A stretch of DNA of 64,000 nt, taken from Dendrocalamus latiflorus (lineage: Eukaryota; Streptophyta; Magnoliopsida; Poales; Poaceae). The stretch is taken from contig CM029617.1 in the NCBI GenBank assembly GCA_017311315.1, forward strand, positions 8,507,820 to 8,571,819. Reading direction: 5' to 3'. The position numbers were made by a program, and so were the translations under genes. Positions 1-15,386 of this stretch are shown one piece after another (the stretch's first letter is position 1; every line of letters starts with the position of its first letter). The notes beneath the pieces were generated by a model. That model worked only from the letters and a program-made list of their open reading frames with translations. It had not been told where the DNA came from and searched no databases.

Positions 1-691
1 AGATTTAGCCGGGTTCGAATCTGCTTAACCGACATGCCTTATGCAATGCTTAGTGGGTATATTTGCAAAGAAAATATTGTAGACTTAGCCTGGTTTGAAT
101 CTACTTTAATCTTAGGCTTAGGATTCTACAGTAACTCACTGTTAAATAGTACGTATTTTAAAACAGAGTCTACAGAAAAATTATAGTATAAATTATACCA
201 AATTCAACTGTACCAGCTAAAATCATATATGACTATTTCCTTTTACGTACTGCCTCTCATAAATAGATCAAAATTTTAAAAACACAGCCATAAACTGTAA
301 GCCGTAGTCCAAAAAACCCACACAAAAGCTCAGCCAAGTAAACCCCCGTACCAACCACTCTCAATTCTCGAAGAATCAATCAAATTGTGAAAGAAAAGCG
401 TACGTAGACAAAAGCGTTGGAAAGTCAAGGAAGTGCAAGGTCCAGGAAAGCAACAGGACACCCAAACTGTTGGCTCTCTCAATTAAAAAAAGAAAGACAA
501 CCAACTGCTGGCTCTCTCAATTAAAAAAAGAATGAAAAGAAAAACAACTAACTACTGTTTAACGTAAATTTATCAAACTATGAGGGGACCACTTGCTTAA
601 GACTGGAATATAACGCCGCCCCTGCATGTCACATAATCCTGGCGAACTCCGCCCCTGCGTGTCCCCGCGTGTCACGTAAACCCACGTTACG
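1..691. other. Non-coding left edge with MITE-like remnant and short tandem duplication
   Basis: No reading frame here looks like a protein. Positions about 110-320 resemble 30930-31130 and 59930-60110 (shared landmarks are a run of TAACTCACT, TTTTAAA and CGACTATTTC-like words), so this is a copy of a dispersed MITE-like repeat. Positions 464-535 hold two copies of a 38-bp unit (GGCTCTCTCAATTAAAAAAA core). The last 100 bp (600-690) are GC-richer, contain ACGT cores (cacgtaaa, ccacgtta) and lead straight into the hAT insertion. They may therefore be the displaced upstream promoter of the small gene at 2789. Confidence 0.5.
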
Positions 692-699
692 CGTACGAC

Positions 700-2680
700 T
701 AGGGGTGAAAACGGGCCGGGTATTTCCCGCCCGCCCGCCCGCCCGTATTAAAACGGGTCAAATTCGGGTCGTAAATTCGGGTACCCGGAACCTCATACGG
801 GTATCGGATCCGAATACGGGTATTTTTTGGCGGATACGGTATAGGGTTCGGGAGGTCGGTATCCGACGGATACGGATTATCCGGTATAAAATTCGGATAT
901 TACCCGCTTACCTATTCGGGTATTACCCGGATTACTTTACCAGGCCGAAGTCCGAACCTCAGTTCCGAATCATCCGAATTATTCCGAACTCACCGACTCA
1001 CCGTTCGGTTCCACAGCGGCACAGCGGACAGCGCTCCAAGCCTCCAACCAGTTCGGCCGTTCGGGGCTTTGGGGCTTGGGCGACCCGCGACCGCGAGTCC
1101 TCGGCCGATTCCCCAATCCCCATCTCATTCCCTTCGGCCGAGTGCCCGACGCGGCGACGCCGACTACCCGAGTGCCCGACGCCGACGGCCGACGCGGCGG
1201 CGCCCTTGTCCCGTGGTCTTCCCCTCCCAGCATCGCCTCCGCCCGTCCGCAGATCCACTGGTCGAGGCCTCGAGGCGGCGTAAGGCAGGCACCGAGCACG
1301 GGAGATTCGACCTCGCCGCCACCGGATCTACGCCGAGTGCCCGACGGCCGACGCGGCGGCGCCCCTGGTCTTCCCCTCCGTGGACGTCCTCAGGCCGCCA
1401 TCCCAGCACCGCCTCCGCCCGTCCGCAGATCCACTCGGCGATTCGACCTCACCGCCGTCGATTCGACATCGCCGCCGTCGATTCGACCTCGCCGCCACCG
1501 GATCTACGCCGCCTGGTCGAGGTACGCCAGATCTGCCTAGAGGGGATGTGCTTAGCACTTTGCTTGAGGGGATTTGCCTAGAGCCTAGAGGGGATTGTAC
1601 AATGCAATAAACCAGATGTTCAATTCTACAATGCATTTGAGGATGATTCATATGTGATATGTGTATATTGTGCAGTAGTATTTCCCAACTAGTCTCGTCT
1701 CCTGGGCTACCGCTAGTGTTGTGCTGCAGTAGGATGATTCAAGGTTTGCAACTTTGCATGCAGTAGCCAGTAACGGCACAAGGGCCGTGAACACATATAG
1801 CTTAAGATCAATTTACATGTTAGGTGAATATTTTCTGTGAGTGTATATTTGCTCATATAAATGTATCTTTGCCCATATAAGTGAACACATATATGTTGCT
1901 GCGAAGATGTTAATTGAATACAACGTAGCCATTGCCTAACATAATCTGGTCATTTCTGCTTGAACTATGGTGTTTCCTTGTACAAGAGATTTGTCTTAAG
2001 AAAATTGTAATTGAATCCTTGTTATGGATTATAGGATGGTAATGGTGAACATGCTATTGTTTGAGATTTATCCTGTGTCAAACGGTATATGGCTGCCAAA
2101 TACAACTGGTGATAATAAACATTGTCAACCGCAGGTCTTGTGATGTATAAAGACAGTTATATTGCTGTAATGTAACTAGTACAGTTATATGGCTACTTTT
2201 GTTTGTCGATTTTAGTAAAATTCAACTACAATACTTGGTGTCTGGTGCATAGAAAAGGTAGAAGATGTCTTTAAACACTATGACATCGTACATTCTAGAA
2301 TGCTTCTATCTCAGTTGTGAGCAAGCCATACGATGTTAGTGGTAGTAAAAGAAAAATGTAGATTCAATAATTCTTGGTGATACTACATTGTATCCTCAAG
2401 TAGATAAATGACACTGCGTTCTTGCAGAATGATCATGATCCATCAAAGTTACTGTGGTATAAAATGGTTGTTGCATCGACTTGATATCCGAATAAATATT
2501 CGTGACCGATAGTGTCCGTATCCGTCTTGGTACGTATTTGTTCCATATTTGTGCCCGACATTATCCGTGTTTGTATTCGTATTCGATACTATCCGTATTC
2601 GACCCGAATCCGATTAGAAAATATGGGTTAGGATATGAAAAAGGTGAGATCCGACCGTATCCGACCCGATTTCACCCCTA
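700..2680. mobile_element. Non-autonomous hAT transposon, 1981 bp, 8-bp target duplication
   Basis: The element is bounded by TIRs beginning TAGGGGTGAAAACGGG at the left and its near inverse at the right (20 bp with 2 mismatches). It is flanked on both sides by the same 8 bp, CGTACGAC (692-699 and 2681-2688), as expected for hAT transposition. About 250 bp inside each end is packed with short direct and inverted words such as CGGATACGG, TATCCG and TCCGTAT. This matches the subterminal transposase-binding arrays of Ac-like elements. No transposase ORF is present, so it would need a partner in trans. The interior is a GC-rich block (1000-1540) and an AT-rich block (1600-2480). Confidence 0.93.
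1140..1515. repeat. GC-rich internal tandem duplication of the hAT element
   Basis: A unit of roughly 170 bp is present twice (about 1165-1335 and 1333-1510). Landmarks repeat in order: GAGTGCCCGACG, then GTCTTCCCCTCC, then CCGCCTCCGCCCGTCCGCAG, then the GATTCGACCTC...GGATCTACGCC block. The second copy also amplifies an 18-bp GATTCGACCTC-type unit three times. Long ORFs on both strands here result from the high GC content and disagree between frames, so I do not call a gene. The block could be captured host 5' leader sequence, but the source is not recognisable. Confidence 0.6.
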
Positions 2681-2700
2681 CGTACGACTACCAAACCCGT

Positions 2701-2709
2701 CTATATAAA
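2701..2709 (+). promoter_or_regulatory. TATA box of small-gene copy 1
   Basis: CTATATAAAC lies about 80 bp upstream of the usable ATG. The hAT target duplication ends only 12 bp before it, so everything upstream of the core promoter is now 2 kb away. Copy 3 has an equivalent CTCTATAAAG about 70 bp upstream of its ATG, and copy 2 has GGCAATAAAG, a degraded form, in the aligned place. Confidence 0.6.
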
Positions 2710-2788
2710 CCCACGCCCACACAGCCGATCCGTCGCAACGACATCCCCTGCAGTGCGCTATCTCCGGCGTCTGGCCGAGCCGATCGGG

Positions 2789-3055
2789 ATGGACCGCCGC
2801 GCGCCCCGCCGGGTTCAAGTACTCCAGCAGCTGCTCCTCGACTCCGGCCGTCTGTTCATGCTGCTCGGCGCGCTCCTCCTCATGTGGCAGCTGACCCCCT
2901 GCGACGACAACGCTGAGCACGTCTTCTTCACCGCCTTCCTCATCTGGACGATGGGCGCCGCGCTCGCGATGCTGTCGGTGGTCGCCCGGCAGTTCCCGAG
3001 GCTTGCGGCAGCCGTCGCGAGGGTGCTCCGCGGCTACTTTCTTGGCGGTCTCTAG
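2789..3055 (+). CDS. Small two-pass membrane protein, copy 1 (family of unknown function)
   Basis: I do not recognise the family. The frame is open from GTG at 2753 to TAG at 3055. Copy 3 shows that the ancestral start was an ATG five codons before that GTG, and this copy has lost it. The first in-frame ATG here is 2789, giving 88 residues. Visible features are a basic N-terminus (MDRRAPRRVQ), a first hydrophobic stretch (LFMLLGALLLMWQL), a short acidic loop (TPCDDNAE), a second hydrophobic stretch (TAFLIWTMGAALAMLSVV) and a basic tail ending LRGYFLGGL. That suggests a hairpin in a membrane. The same gene occurs broken at 15646 and 32550, and its 3' flank recurs at 37631/42571. With an hAT in the promoter and the ancestral ATG gone, expression is doubtful. 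It could also be a pseudogene. Confidence 0.5.
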   Translation: MDRRAPRRVQVLQQLLLDSGRLFMLLGALLLMWQLTPCDDNAEHVFFTAFLIWTMGAALAMLSVVARQFPRLAAAVARVLRGYFLGGL

Positions 3056-3240
3056 TCCAGCTCCAGCCTCCTCCAAGCGGCTCCACACACCGCATGTCTC
3101 GCTCGTCCGAGCTCTCTCCATGTGTTTGTATTCTCTCGTGTTCGATGCGTACCATCAATTACCACCCTGTAATGTAATATAACCTTCTAGTGTCATCACG
3201 AACTTCTCCGATTAAAGCTATGCAAACAATCATATATGAA

Positions 3241-3471
3241 TATCCCTGTTTCGTATTAGTCTTTAAAATATGCTTCTCTACAATAAATATTTTTTTATAA
3301 TACTTAACTTTTAAATTGAGTATATTTTAAGATAAGATATACCATTTGATTGTAGTATATACTATAATAATTTATTTATATCAATCAAAATTATATATAA
3401 GTATCTCCCTATAAACTTCTCTATCAGTTAATATTTATAAACCAAAACCAAAGTGAAAAAAACCGAACGCC
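3241..3471. mobile_element. MITE-like AT-rich insertion in the 3' flank of small-gene copy 1
   Basis: The flank reads continuously through this point in copies 3 (33055-33065) and 4 (42650-42660), but in copy 1 it is interrupted by about 230 bp of AT-rich DNA. The insert resembles 51720-51900 (both contain ATTTATTTATATC(A/G)(A/G)TCAAAATT). A target duplication is not obvious. Boundaries come from the aligned empty sites. Confidence 0.5.
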
Positions 3472-3854
3472 TAAATTGTTGTCATTTCACCGTAGTTTGG
3501 ATCAGAAATTCGTAATGGTACGGCTGTTCGGAGTGGGCCGTATGGCCGCGAGATCCCTTGGTGTGGAGTGTGGAGCAAAGACTCGAAACAATTTCCTCCA
3601 TCCGATGCCTGACAAAATTTCATCATGCGGCCCAGTTCCTTTCTTCACCTCAAAGGCCCACGCGATTGTATACAAGATCTCTTGTGATGTCTGAGATGTG
3701 TAGGGTGGAATCGTAGCACGGAGTCGTCAACAGTTTAGACATCAACGTACTGTTTAACTTACCTGGTCTTGCATTATGCAATCTAGCTGAGTTTATACTA
3801 TATTGGTAAGATTTTAAGGATGTGGCAGTGATTGCAAATTGTTCATATGACGTG
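3471..3854 (+). other. Duplicated 3' flank of small-gene copy 1, then unassigned sequence
   Basis: 3471-3670 is the first of four copies of a conserved flank (others at 16560-16775, 33055-33300 and 42650-42897). It contains the words AAACAATTTCCTCCATCCGA and TTTCATCATGCGG. The reading frames differ between copies, so the conservation reflects duplication, not an evident protein. From 3671 to 3854 I see nothing identifiable. Confidence 0.55.
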
Positions 3855-7249
<3,395 letters not shown>

Positions 7250-7658
7250 ATGTGTCTCATTTTTTTTTGTTAATCTGAATGTTTTTAGGATATATTGTTA
7301 ATGAGGAATGGTCATAACTGTTAATAATCGTATTGATTTATTTATTGTGTGAGTTTTGTTTTTCACATGTCTATTCCTATTTTGGAATTTAGTTGCCATT
7401 TTTTTTAAAAAATAGGCAGGATTACCTACCTCATTGATGTTTCTTATGTTCCATGGAATTGAGCTGTTCCTGGATTTTTTTTTTGGTATATTTGCGGGAA
7501 GTAGTTTAACTTTATGCCTATTCAGATGGAGGTCGTTAAATGACTGCTCATATAAATCAGAAGCTGACTATTATAGATTCATTTGAGGCATCTTTTAGGA
7601 GCTGTTGTCTAGACACAAATGCTCTGCATGCTGCCTCTGGTTCTGCTGACTTTTCAGC

Positions 7659-8746
7659 GTAAGATATTAGTCCTGTGAAACTTCATTGGTGTTTATTTCT
7701 GTTGTTTTTCCTTGATAAAATGGAATGTGCCTGAATTACTCTATGAATTGATGCTTATCTGATGAATGTTTGTCTACATTTGTTTTTTTTTATTTGCTTG
7801 AGACGTGCTACTGATACAATTATAATTAACTTTGTGATTCAGATCTAATTATTCATGGTATCTAGTCAGATTTGCCATGAAGAAAAGAATCTGTTACAAG
7901 TCATGATTTGAATACAAATTTGTTAGCGTAGTACATACATGATCTTTAAATTAGATATATTCGTTTTTCATCACACCTATTCTTCGTGTTACTTAATCAT
8001 TATACTGTCATAGTTTGGCATAACCATGACCTGGAAAAGTACTGAACTGAACAAAATTGCATTTGATTTTTGTTCTAACTTCTGGATCTCTTTCTTGTGA
8101 TTGTGATTTAAGTCACAGAAAAATTTAATACCATTGTTTTAGTGCAGCATGGGGGTATCGGTCTGCAGTATGTTTCAAACCGTGTTACAAGTTTTAGTTT
8201 TGTATTTTTGAAAAGCGATTTAAGTAGATTTCACTATACAATTAGACACACTTGAGTGCACATAATTGGTTAATTTTGTTGGTTCCATCTGGCTATCGGT
8301 TGCACGCATGATAAACCATAATCCGATGCATTGATGATTGAACATAAAAATTAGTTCGAAACTGTGGAAATTCATAAGATAAATTTGCTGCATTAATTTG
8401 TAGATCTATAGTTTAGCTACCTGCAATTCGCAGTGTAATATTCCAGTGAAGAGATCGATTTGTGCCTAAAAGAGTATAGGAGGTATCACGTTCCTTTTTT
8501 TAGTCCTGAGATATAATGAGTGAAACAAATGCATATAATTTTGATCTGACCTAGTACACTGTACACGACATTAGTCTATAGAGTTGTTTAGGAATTATGA
8601 TGCATCCAGAAGTAGGGTACATCCATAGGTATGCAATTGTACATAAATCAGTCCATGTAATCTTATGAATGTGATGCACAGATATGCTGACAGTTCTCTT
8701 AGATTTCTCTGGCGGTAGGTGCTTTGCAAGTTTGCAAGTTACAACA
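7659..8746 (+). other. Intron of the WD40 pseudogene, left of the LTR insertion
   Basis: AT-rich, T-tract-bearing sequence with no ORF of note. It runs from the GTAAG donor at 7659 to the CAACA target duplication at 8742-8746. The short stretch 14184-14371 is the rest of the same intron, ending in a T-rich tract and CAG acceptor. Confidence 0.65.
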
Positions 8747-11700
8747 TGAGACGACCCGTGTTATTACCATAGGGTAATAATGCTAGTCAACGGATTATTA
8801 TTTGTTTTAGCCGATAGAACATCGCTATAACGAATAATAAGCCATCAGAGTGATGCAGCAGAACAATAATTAGAGACAAAACACGATATTACAAGAATAT
8901 CGCCACGCAGGGCTAAAGTTTATTACAAAACCTTAAGGGCTCAAATATCCCATTCTTCACTCAATCTTCACACGGGATGTCCGCCTTGTTCACATTGTAA
9001 TCCGAGTCCACAGTATTCCATCCAGGCCAAACTGACATACTCCTAAACAAAGGAAGATAATAGCAAGGGTGAGTACAGAAGTACTCAGCAAGCATAATAA
9101 CAACAAATGCACTGGTATGCTCTCATGTCCTTATGTCCAGATTCTAATCTCTTTATTCTGAAACTAATCTTACGAAAATAATTGGCCTCTTTTAATTATC
9201 AAAACAATTTCTACTTTTCACCCAGTAAGGTACGACCCCTAGTGATCACCGTAGTCCACATTCCAGTGAACTGGCATGAATTCATGATTTCATTAGCACT
9301 ACGCAGGCTTGTACCACTGTACCCAAAGCTGCTCTGAACCTTCTGCACTAGGTTTTCCACACTTCCTTAGGTATGGAATCCGATTCAGAGTACAGAACCT
9401 TTCTCCGATTACGTTATTCCATCCACCAGCCCATCTATTATCCATCGGTGTACCAAGTCGCTCACTTGGGCTCCACCGATTTCCAATAGTGTTTGGTTGG
9501 ACCGGCTCCCAGCCCAACACTCCACCTAACGCATATAGCGTCTGGGACTTACTCACTTCCAGACATGCGTTACTGGTCCTGAGTTTCATCCATCTCTTTA
9601 CTCACAAATAAATACTTACCCTATGTGGTGGACTGGTTAACGTAACGGGATACTAATTTCTGCCCGTCCTATACGGGGAATTGGTTGGCACGATAAGTAC
9701 GGTTCCCTATCCAAGTGAAAATAGGGTAAGTCCTTATATTATAGCCCTATATAAAGAGGTCCGCCTAGCCTCTCTGCATCCTTTCCCTGAACCTCTTTAC
9801 CCACCGTATACATCTCTGCTTGTGGGTCTCTTGCTCCTCTCAGCAGTACCACGACTGTTCACTTCTTTTCTTACTTTCCCTCTTTCTTTTTCTCATCTTT
9901 TCTTTTCTCATCTTACTCTTAATAAACATCATAATTCTCTGGTCTATTTTTTAAAAAGAATAGCTTTCATGCATTTAAATAGAGTTATTAATATTGCTGA
10001 AAATACCACATATGTTTAACATAGCTAAGTGCATGGTCGAAAATGAGCTTGCCTGAACTTTAACCATATACTCGGATCCAAGTAGAGTCAAGTGAAGTCG
10101 TTCCCGTAGCTTGGATTGTCGCCTACAATTAAATATGTCGACTACGATTTAATTTACAAAAATATAATAAAATACGATGGGTCGATGTGCTTGTGCTCCT
10201 AAGGTAAGACGTCACTCCATTTAACCCAATCACGGTAATCGAGGTTAATTTCGGTTCACTACTTGTCGTTTGACATCATCGCACTAACGTCATGAGATAT
10301 GGTTGATTTAGAAGGTATGCCCAGCGTTTTATTAATTTCTAGCAATTTTTCGATTATACGGGATTAACTAAATGCATGTATAATTATAACGACGAATATT
10401 AATCTAGCCAATCTTCACGTATACAATATTCACCTTTCTAATTCGTTTTAGATATCAAGGTTACTCAAATACATTTTCTCATGCTAGTATGCATGACGAG
10501 TTAAATTACAAACCCAAAAGAAAAGGGTTCTTAATTAATCAATTACTTAATTCCTTAATTAAACTATACTCAGGCGTCCTTATGGGATTCATAACTTTTA
10601 CTCTAGTCCTTTGCATATTTTTACAGCTTAACTGCTATTTAAATCACCGCGTATAACTTTAATCGTTACTTATAATCTTAACTTGACGAGTACTATTTTA
10701 ACTCCGTACGTACTATTCTAATCGTCGCAAACAGTTTAGATCTTCAAAGGGCTAGAAATTTATTCTACTAATTCAGAATACTTATTAGTTAATTTGTATA
10801 GTTTATAATTGACTAATAACAATTAACTGGGCATTTAAATACACAACAAGGATCTCAATGAAATTATGATCCTTTACTTCGCATGCGTGCCATTTCCAGC
10901 CTACAGGCATCATTTAATTTATTTTTAATATCCAGGAATATTTACTAGAAAAGTGCTATGATTTCACTGTTCAGGTTAATTAAGTATTTAGTTACCACCC
11001 CGAATGATTTAATTCGCAATGCATCGGTTAAATCGATACACGCTCTGTTTTAATCTATATATGACAATTCATTTATTCTAATTATCGTAAATACTGATTA
11101 ATGGTTTTCTACTGTTTACATGGACTTAACCAACTGGTTATTGAAACTCACAACAAAATGGGCTAAGGCTACAGTCCCTTAATTTAATCCATATGCATAC
11201 AAGTTTAATTGACATGCATATTTTAATTCATCGGACCCAATTAATTTGTTCTAATGACCCTGAGTAATCAGAGGTGGATTTCTATAATTTAAATGCTATT
11301 AACCAAATTTTTTGAGTAGTTAAATATACCATGGGATGGTCTAAACAACGATACACAAATTTTAATACACCTGCGTACCGGTTTTAATCCATTGACGGTA
11401 ATACCTTTGTTATAAGAACTTGAGAAATATTCTGGGCTTTTATGACTTAATCTATGGCGTTGAAGAGATGCTGAGATGCTATTGTTTAAGTAATTATACG
11501 AATTCTACTAAATGTGCTTGACGGTTTTCTAATTTCTCATTTTGCTTATAGTCAGCTCAGCGTTACTTATATGCACAATAGTCTAAGGTATTACACTAAC
11601 GCCGAAGGTTATATTAATTCCCAGTTCATTTTTAACGGATGTCTATTACGTTGGTGTGGCTAAGGTTCATTTATAGGGTTCCTAAGTACTTGTAGTTAAT

Positions 11701-14183
11701 TTATTTAACTTTGACAGATTTTGCTATAGCAGGGTGGTTACAATGCATGCTTATGAGTATCCCTAACTTAGCAAATCTAACCTTTCACAATTTTAATTTA
11801 CCTACTTCTTTTCCCCTTCCGCCCCTGCTCTTTTTCTTTACTTCCACCGACGCCTCATCACCTCTCTCCACTTCCTCTCTCTCGCGCCTCCCTCTCCCTC
11901 TCTTTCTCTCCGATCTACATTAGCCTGGTGCCTCCTTTGGTTCTCCGATGCCTCAGCTCCTCCATCCCTTGCAGCGCTCCTACTGTCGGCTCCCTCGCGC
12001 GCCTCCTGCGCCTCTATTCTCTTGCGCGATTCTCCCCTCACACCGCCGGTCCCGCTGCGCCGCGCCGCCCTAGTGCCGTCGGCCACGACCATCCTCGCCT
12101 CGCCGGTTTGCTACTGCTGGATCTGTGACCTACGGCCCGGATCTGGTGCTTACTCCCTCGAATCCGACCCGAGTTGGTTGATTTAGTGGCTATTTTGGTT
12201 TGGTTCTAATGGGTTTGCTTATGCGATGATAGGTATGGAGGTGTGCTGCCTCGGGCTAGTCATGGCCAGCTAGAAGCCGCTCGCACGCCGGGGAAGTGCG
12301 CGGTGGCGATTCGAGATGTGGCTACGTCGGTGGTAGTACGCCGCCGCCTCCATCTATGGTATACCTCGGTCTTGGTTATCCCATCTACTCTCTTCTACCT
12401 CTGGGTGGCGCTCTCTGTGTTGGAATGTGACGACTATTGGTTGCTTACTGTCTAGAGCTATGCCGGATTTACTATTGAGATGGATGCTATTGCTATGGGT
12501 GATTTGTGGCCTACTTTCGCCAGTCGATGGTTGGGGGTTGCTCTGGGAAAGGGGATCGGGGTTGCTGGTGGTTGTCGCCTTCTTGGTTGTGTGGATGCCG
12601 TCTGATGGTGACCTTCTCCTCCTCCTACGGTTGATGGTCTCTCGCCGTCGCCGTCGCCTTGCTCCTCATCTGCTCGCCTGGCCTTCGCCTTGCGGTCTGG
12701 CTTCTTGCTATTTTCTTGCTGCGACTTAGTGCTTTCTGGTGCTGGTGGTGGCGGTTGCTCTGTGGCCGGTTGGTTTGAGGGTTTGGGGATGAGAACGAGA
12801 GACAGTGGGGCTGGCTCTGCCGTGGTGTTTCTTCTCTCTTCTCTGTTGGCTGTGCAGGATATTTGGCTTGTGGCTGTGTTGCAATGTATGGGACTACCTG
12901 CTCTTTGGCTATGCTTACTCTTGTGGTGTCTTGTGAATGCAGAGTATTGAGGCTAGGTTTTGAGTCGCTGGGGGGGGGGGGGGGGGGGTGATTTTCGGAC
13001 CGCTCCCTGCTGGTGTTGCATTTGCCTGGCTGCAGCTGGCTGTCCTTGCGCTTATCCCCTTCTGGGTCTCACTCTCCTGTGCCGAAGGACCTCTGGTCCA
13101 AAGGGTAAACTAAACACTGTTGCTTTGGTGTGGGCTGGCTGGAAAGAATTGATGTGGGCTTTTAGGGCTTGAAAAGAAAGAATTACACTTGTGGGCTAAA
13201 AAGGCTTATATGATGGTGGCTTTGGGCTGAAAAGAATGGGCTGAAGGAATGCATGACTTGAGGGTTTTGGGCTAAGGTAAGTATTGTGGGCCTTGATTTC
13301 TTAAAATTGCCGAGTGATGACGTCCACAGAGACGAGAGGTGCCGACCGGCCCGGGACGATCTGGGAGCCTCTAAGACGTTCTCGCATTGGCCCTACCAAC
13401 CCAAGGGCACTGATGGCAACTTCTATCCTTTTTCCTTACTTTGCTTATTTTATTCGCTCTTTTGTTCTGTCTTTTTCGGTATTGCAATTGCTGGTTAGCT
13501 CACAAATGGAATGGAGGCGTGGTGGTAGCTTGACGATGGTCTCTAATGTATAAGATGACCAAATTGTATTACAGCTTTCTCTTAAAATTGATGTCTAGAT
13601 GATACTGTATGTTATCTAAATGTAATTTCTATTCTCTGTTAATTCGGATGCAAATGAATATGTATGAGATGAATCTTGGTGTAAATTAAATCATGCACTT
13701 CCTGACTAAATACAATTATACTGTAAATGCTTAGTTTTTGAGATGGTTATTTGGTTGAGACATGAATTTGTATATTTGTTGTAATTCGTATTGTGATGGT
13801 TATGTAATACAAATTGTAATATTTTTATTTGACCTGATATAAGTTCTAATTGTCGCTCAATGGATGTTATTGATTTTACCATATACAAATTGTAATTAAT
13901 TACAGTTGTACTACGGACTGTTATATATATTTTTTAATTGAGTTGCAAGTTTTTACTTATCGTGCAATCAAATTTTATCTCTCGAGTCTATACCATTTGG
14001 TCTTCGCCCTCGTCGATGAAATTGTGAAAACAATGTATTAGTTTATCACCCGATGAGTTCGTTTAAAATGATTGCAAAGAAAAGTTTAAATTCCCTCGTA
14101 CTTTAGAGCATTAGTTGCATAATTAATCCTATTTAACGTCGTAACTCACCAGTTAGGGTTAATTAACGATGTGGGTTGTTACA
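8747..14183 (-). mobile_element. Long solo-LTR-like element (5.4 kb) on minus strand, TSD CAACA
   Basis: The ends are TGAGACGACCCG and GGGTTGTTACA, and the identical 5 bp CAACA flanks both sides (8742-8746 and 14184-14188), as expected for LTR-retrotransposon integration. Read on the minus strand it has the architecture of its relatives: an AT-rich start, a GC-rich core (about 13150-11830), a long AT-rich body, and a TGAGTAC...GTACTCA inverted pair (9069-9090) before the end. No coding domains are present and no second copy of the terminal sequence is seen inside. A solo LTR of a large-LTR gypsy-type family is therefore most likely. Confidence 0.75.
12970..12988. repeat. Poly-G tract
   Basis: Nineteen consecutive G residues inside the GC-rich core of the 5.4-kb element. 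Such a run could form a G-quadruplex and is also a likely place for length errors in sequencing. Confidence 0.9.
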
Positions 14184-15091
14184 CAACACTAGGGCTTAGT
14201 ATATATTTGTATGAATTTTGTAGGGTCTGTTGCAACTGCGTGCAAAGAAATAACAAGCATTTTTTTTGTAATAAAGGTTGTTCATCAGTAAAAATTGTAG
14301 TCCTTTAATGTTAATACCGAAAGAAGTTGCTATATTCATCCTGATAGATATGTTGACTTCTTTTTTTTCAGCAAAGTATGGGATGCACTAACAGGTGACG
14401 AGCTACATTCATTTGAACAAGCATATAGTTCGTGCTCGTGCCTTTTCTGAGGCGTTGCTTGTTGAAACAGAATTCCCCTGTTTCTTCGTGTGGCATCTTT
14501 ATTTGAACCATGATTGCAAGTTCTTCTGGAGTTTTTTTTTTCTTCCCCCTTAAGATGATAGTGTGTTGTATCCCTTTTCCTTCTTTTGAATGTTTTTTTC
14601 CAGATTTTCTGGTCTGTTAAAACCAAGGCCTGATCAACCTTCTTATGCCTGCCACAAAATATTGACTATCTTAAAAGAAGTATATTGGCCTTGTGGTGTG
14701 GTTGATTTATATCCATGGGCACATCTTACTGAATAATATTTAATCACTTTCGTAACTAAGTTCATTACTATGCTATTGTTATAGTTAGCTGCTTGTTCTT
14801 TTCTATCTTCTAAAATCTGGACCATTTTGCATACTTTAGTTGTCAATTGGAGCTGTCCTTCATGAGCAGTTTGCCTAACTAAACCGTCAATGACACGGCA
14901 GGATACCCACCTGTTGCTCACTGGAGGTGTGGAAAAGATTTTGCGTGTGTATGATATGAATCGTCCACATGCAGCTCCAAGAGAACTTGACAAAGCACCT
15001 GGTTCGAACAATGCGTCTTGTAATCAAGATTAATCAACAAAAAAAAGTGAACACAAAAATAATTGAGAGAGATCCTGATTTTGTTTACTAA

Positions 15092-15385
15092 GAGCATGTC
15101 CAATGCAGGCGCTTAGAGAGATGCTTAGCAATGAAAAACTGATTTTTCTTACCACGTAGGATAGATAAGGTGCTTATTTTGAAGCATCGATGCTTAAATA
15201 AGCATCGGTGCTTAGTAGGTGCTTATGTGTATAACTATATCTATTAATAGATAATATAACATCTAAGCACCCACGGAAGAGATGCTTGCATTGGAGGAAA
15301 TAACTTTTGCATGGATGCTTGATGATGTGGCTATATTCTCTCTCTTTAAGCATTCATATATAAGCATCTTGTATTGTACATGCCC
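15092..15385. mobile_element. Tourist-like MITE, 294 bp, TSD TAA
   Basis: The terminal inverted repeats are GAGCATGTCCAATGCA at the left and the inverse of TTGTACATGCCC at the right, flanked by TAA (15089-15091 and 15386-15388). The interior repeats the word AAGCATC/GATGCTT many times in both orientations. Size, TSD and TIR style fit PIF/Harbinger-derived Tourist MITEs. Confidence 0.85.
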
Positions 15386-15386
15386 T

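Larger units (their letters stand above)
7561..15011 (+). pseudogene. Decayed STRAP-like WD40 gene fragment, split by an LTR element
   Basis: Three separated exons encode consecutive parts of the WD40 protein STRAP (serine/threonine kinase receptor-associated protein homologue). Exon 7561-7658 reads SCCLDTNALHAASGSADFS and ends at a GTAAG donor; its 5' half is scrambled and contains stops. Exon 14372 to about 14450 follows a T-rich tract and CAG acceptor and reads AKVWDALTGDELHSFE, then loses frame through a small deletion just after that. Exon 14902-15011 reads THLLLTGGVEKILRVYDMN and then PRELDKAPGSN. The splice phases fit (the first exon ends after GC, the next begins with C to complete Ala). 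Retained introns rule out a processed copy. N- and C-terminal repeats are missing. The intron between the first two exons holds the whole 5.4-kb element at 8747-14183. Identification is from known family motifs and is fairly sure; the gene is dead. Confidence 0.8.

Noticed and set aside
669..1581. Overlapping long ORFs on both strands (up to 204 codons)
   Set aside because: They lie inside the hAT element, arise from GC-rich tandem repeats, exist in five frames at once and have no domain.
12960..12990. Assembly gap or vector sequence at the poly-G run
   Set aside because: Sequence on both sides continues the same LTR element; the run may have a wrong length but is not a join.
8747..14183. 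Two separate elements, with a break at GGGTGGTTACAATGC near 11740
   Set aside because: That internal TTACA resembles an element end, but the CAACA duplication matches only across 8747-14183 and the single set of landmarks spans the whole length.
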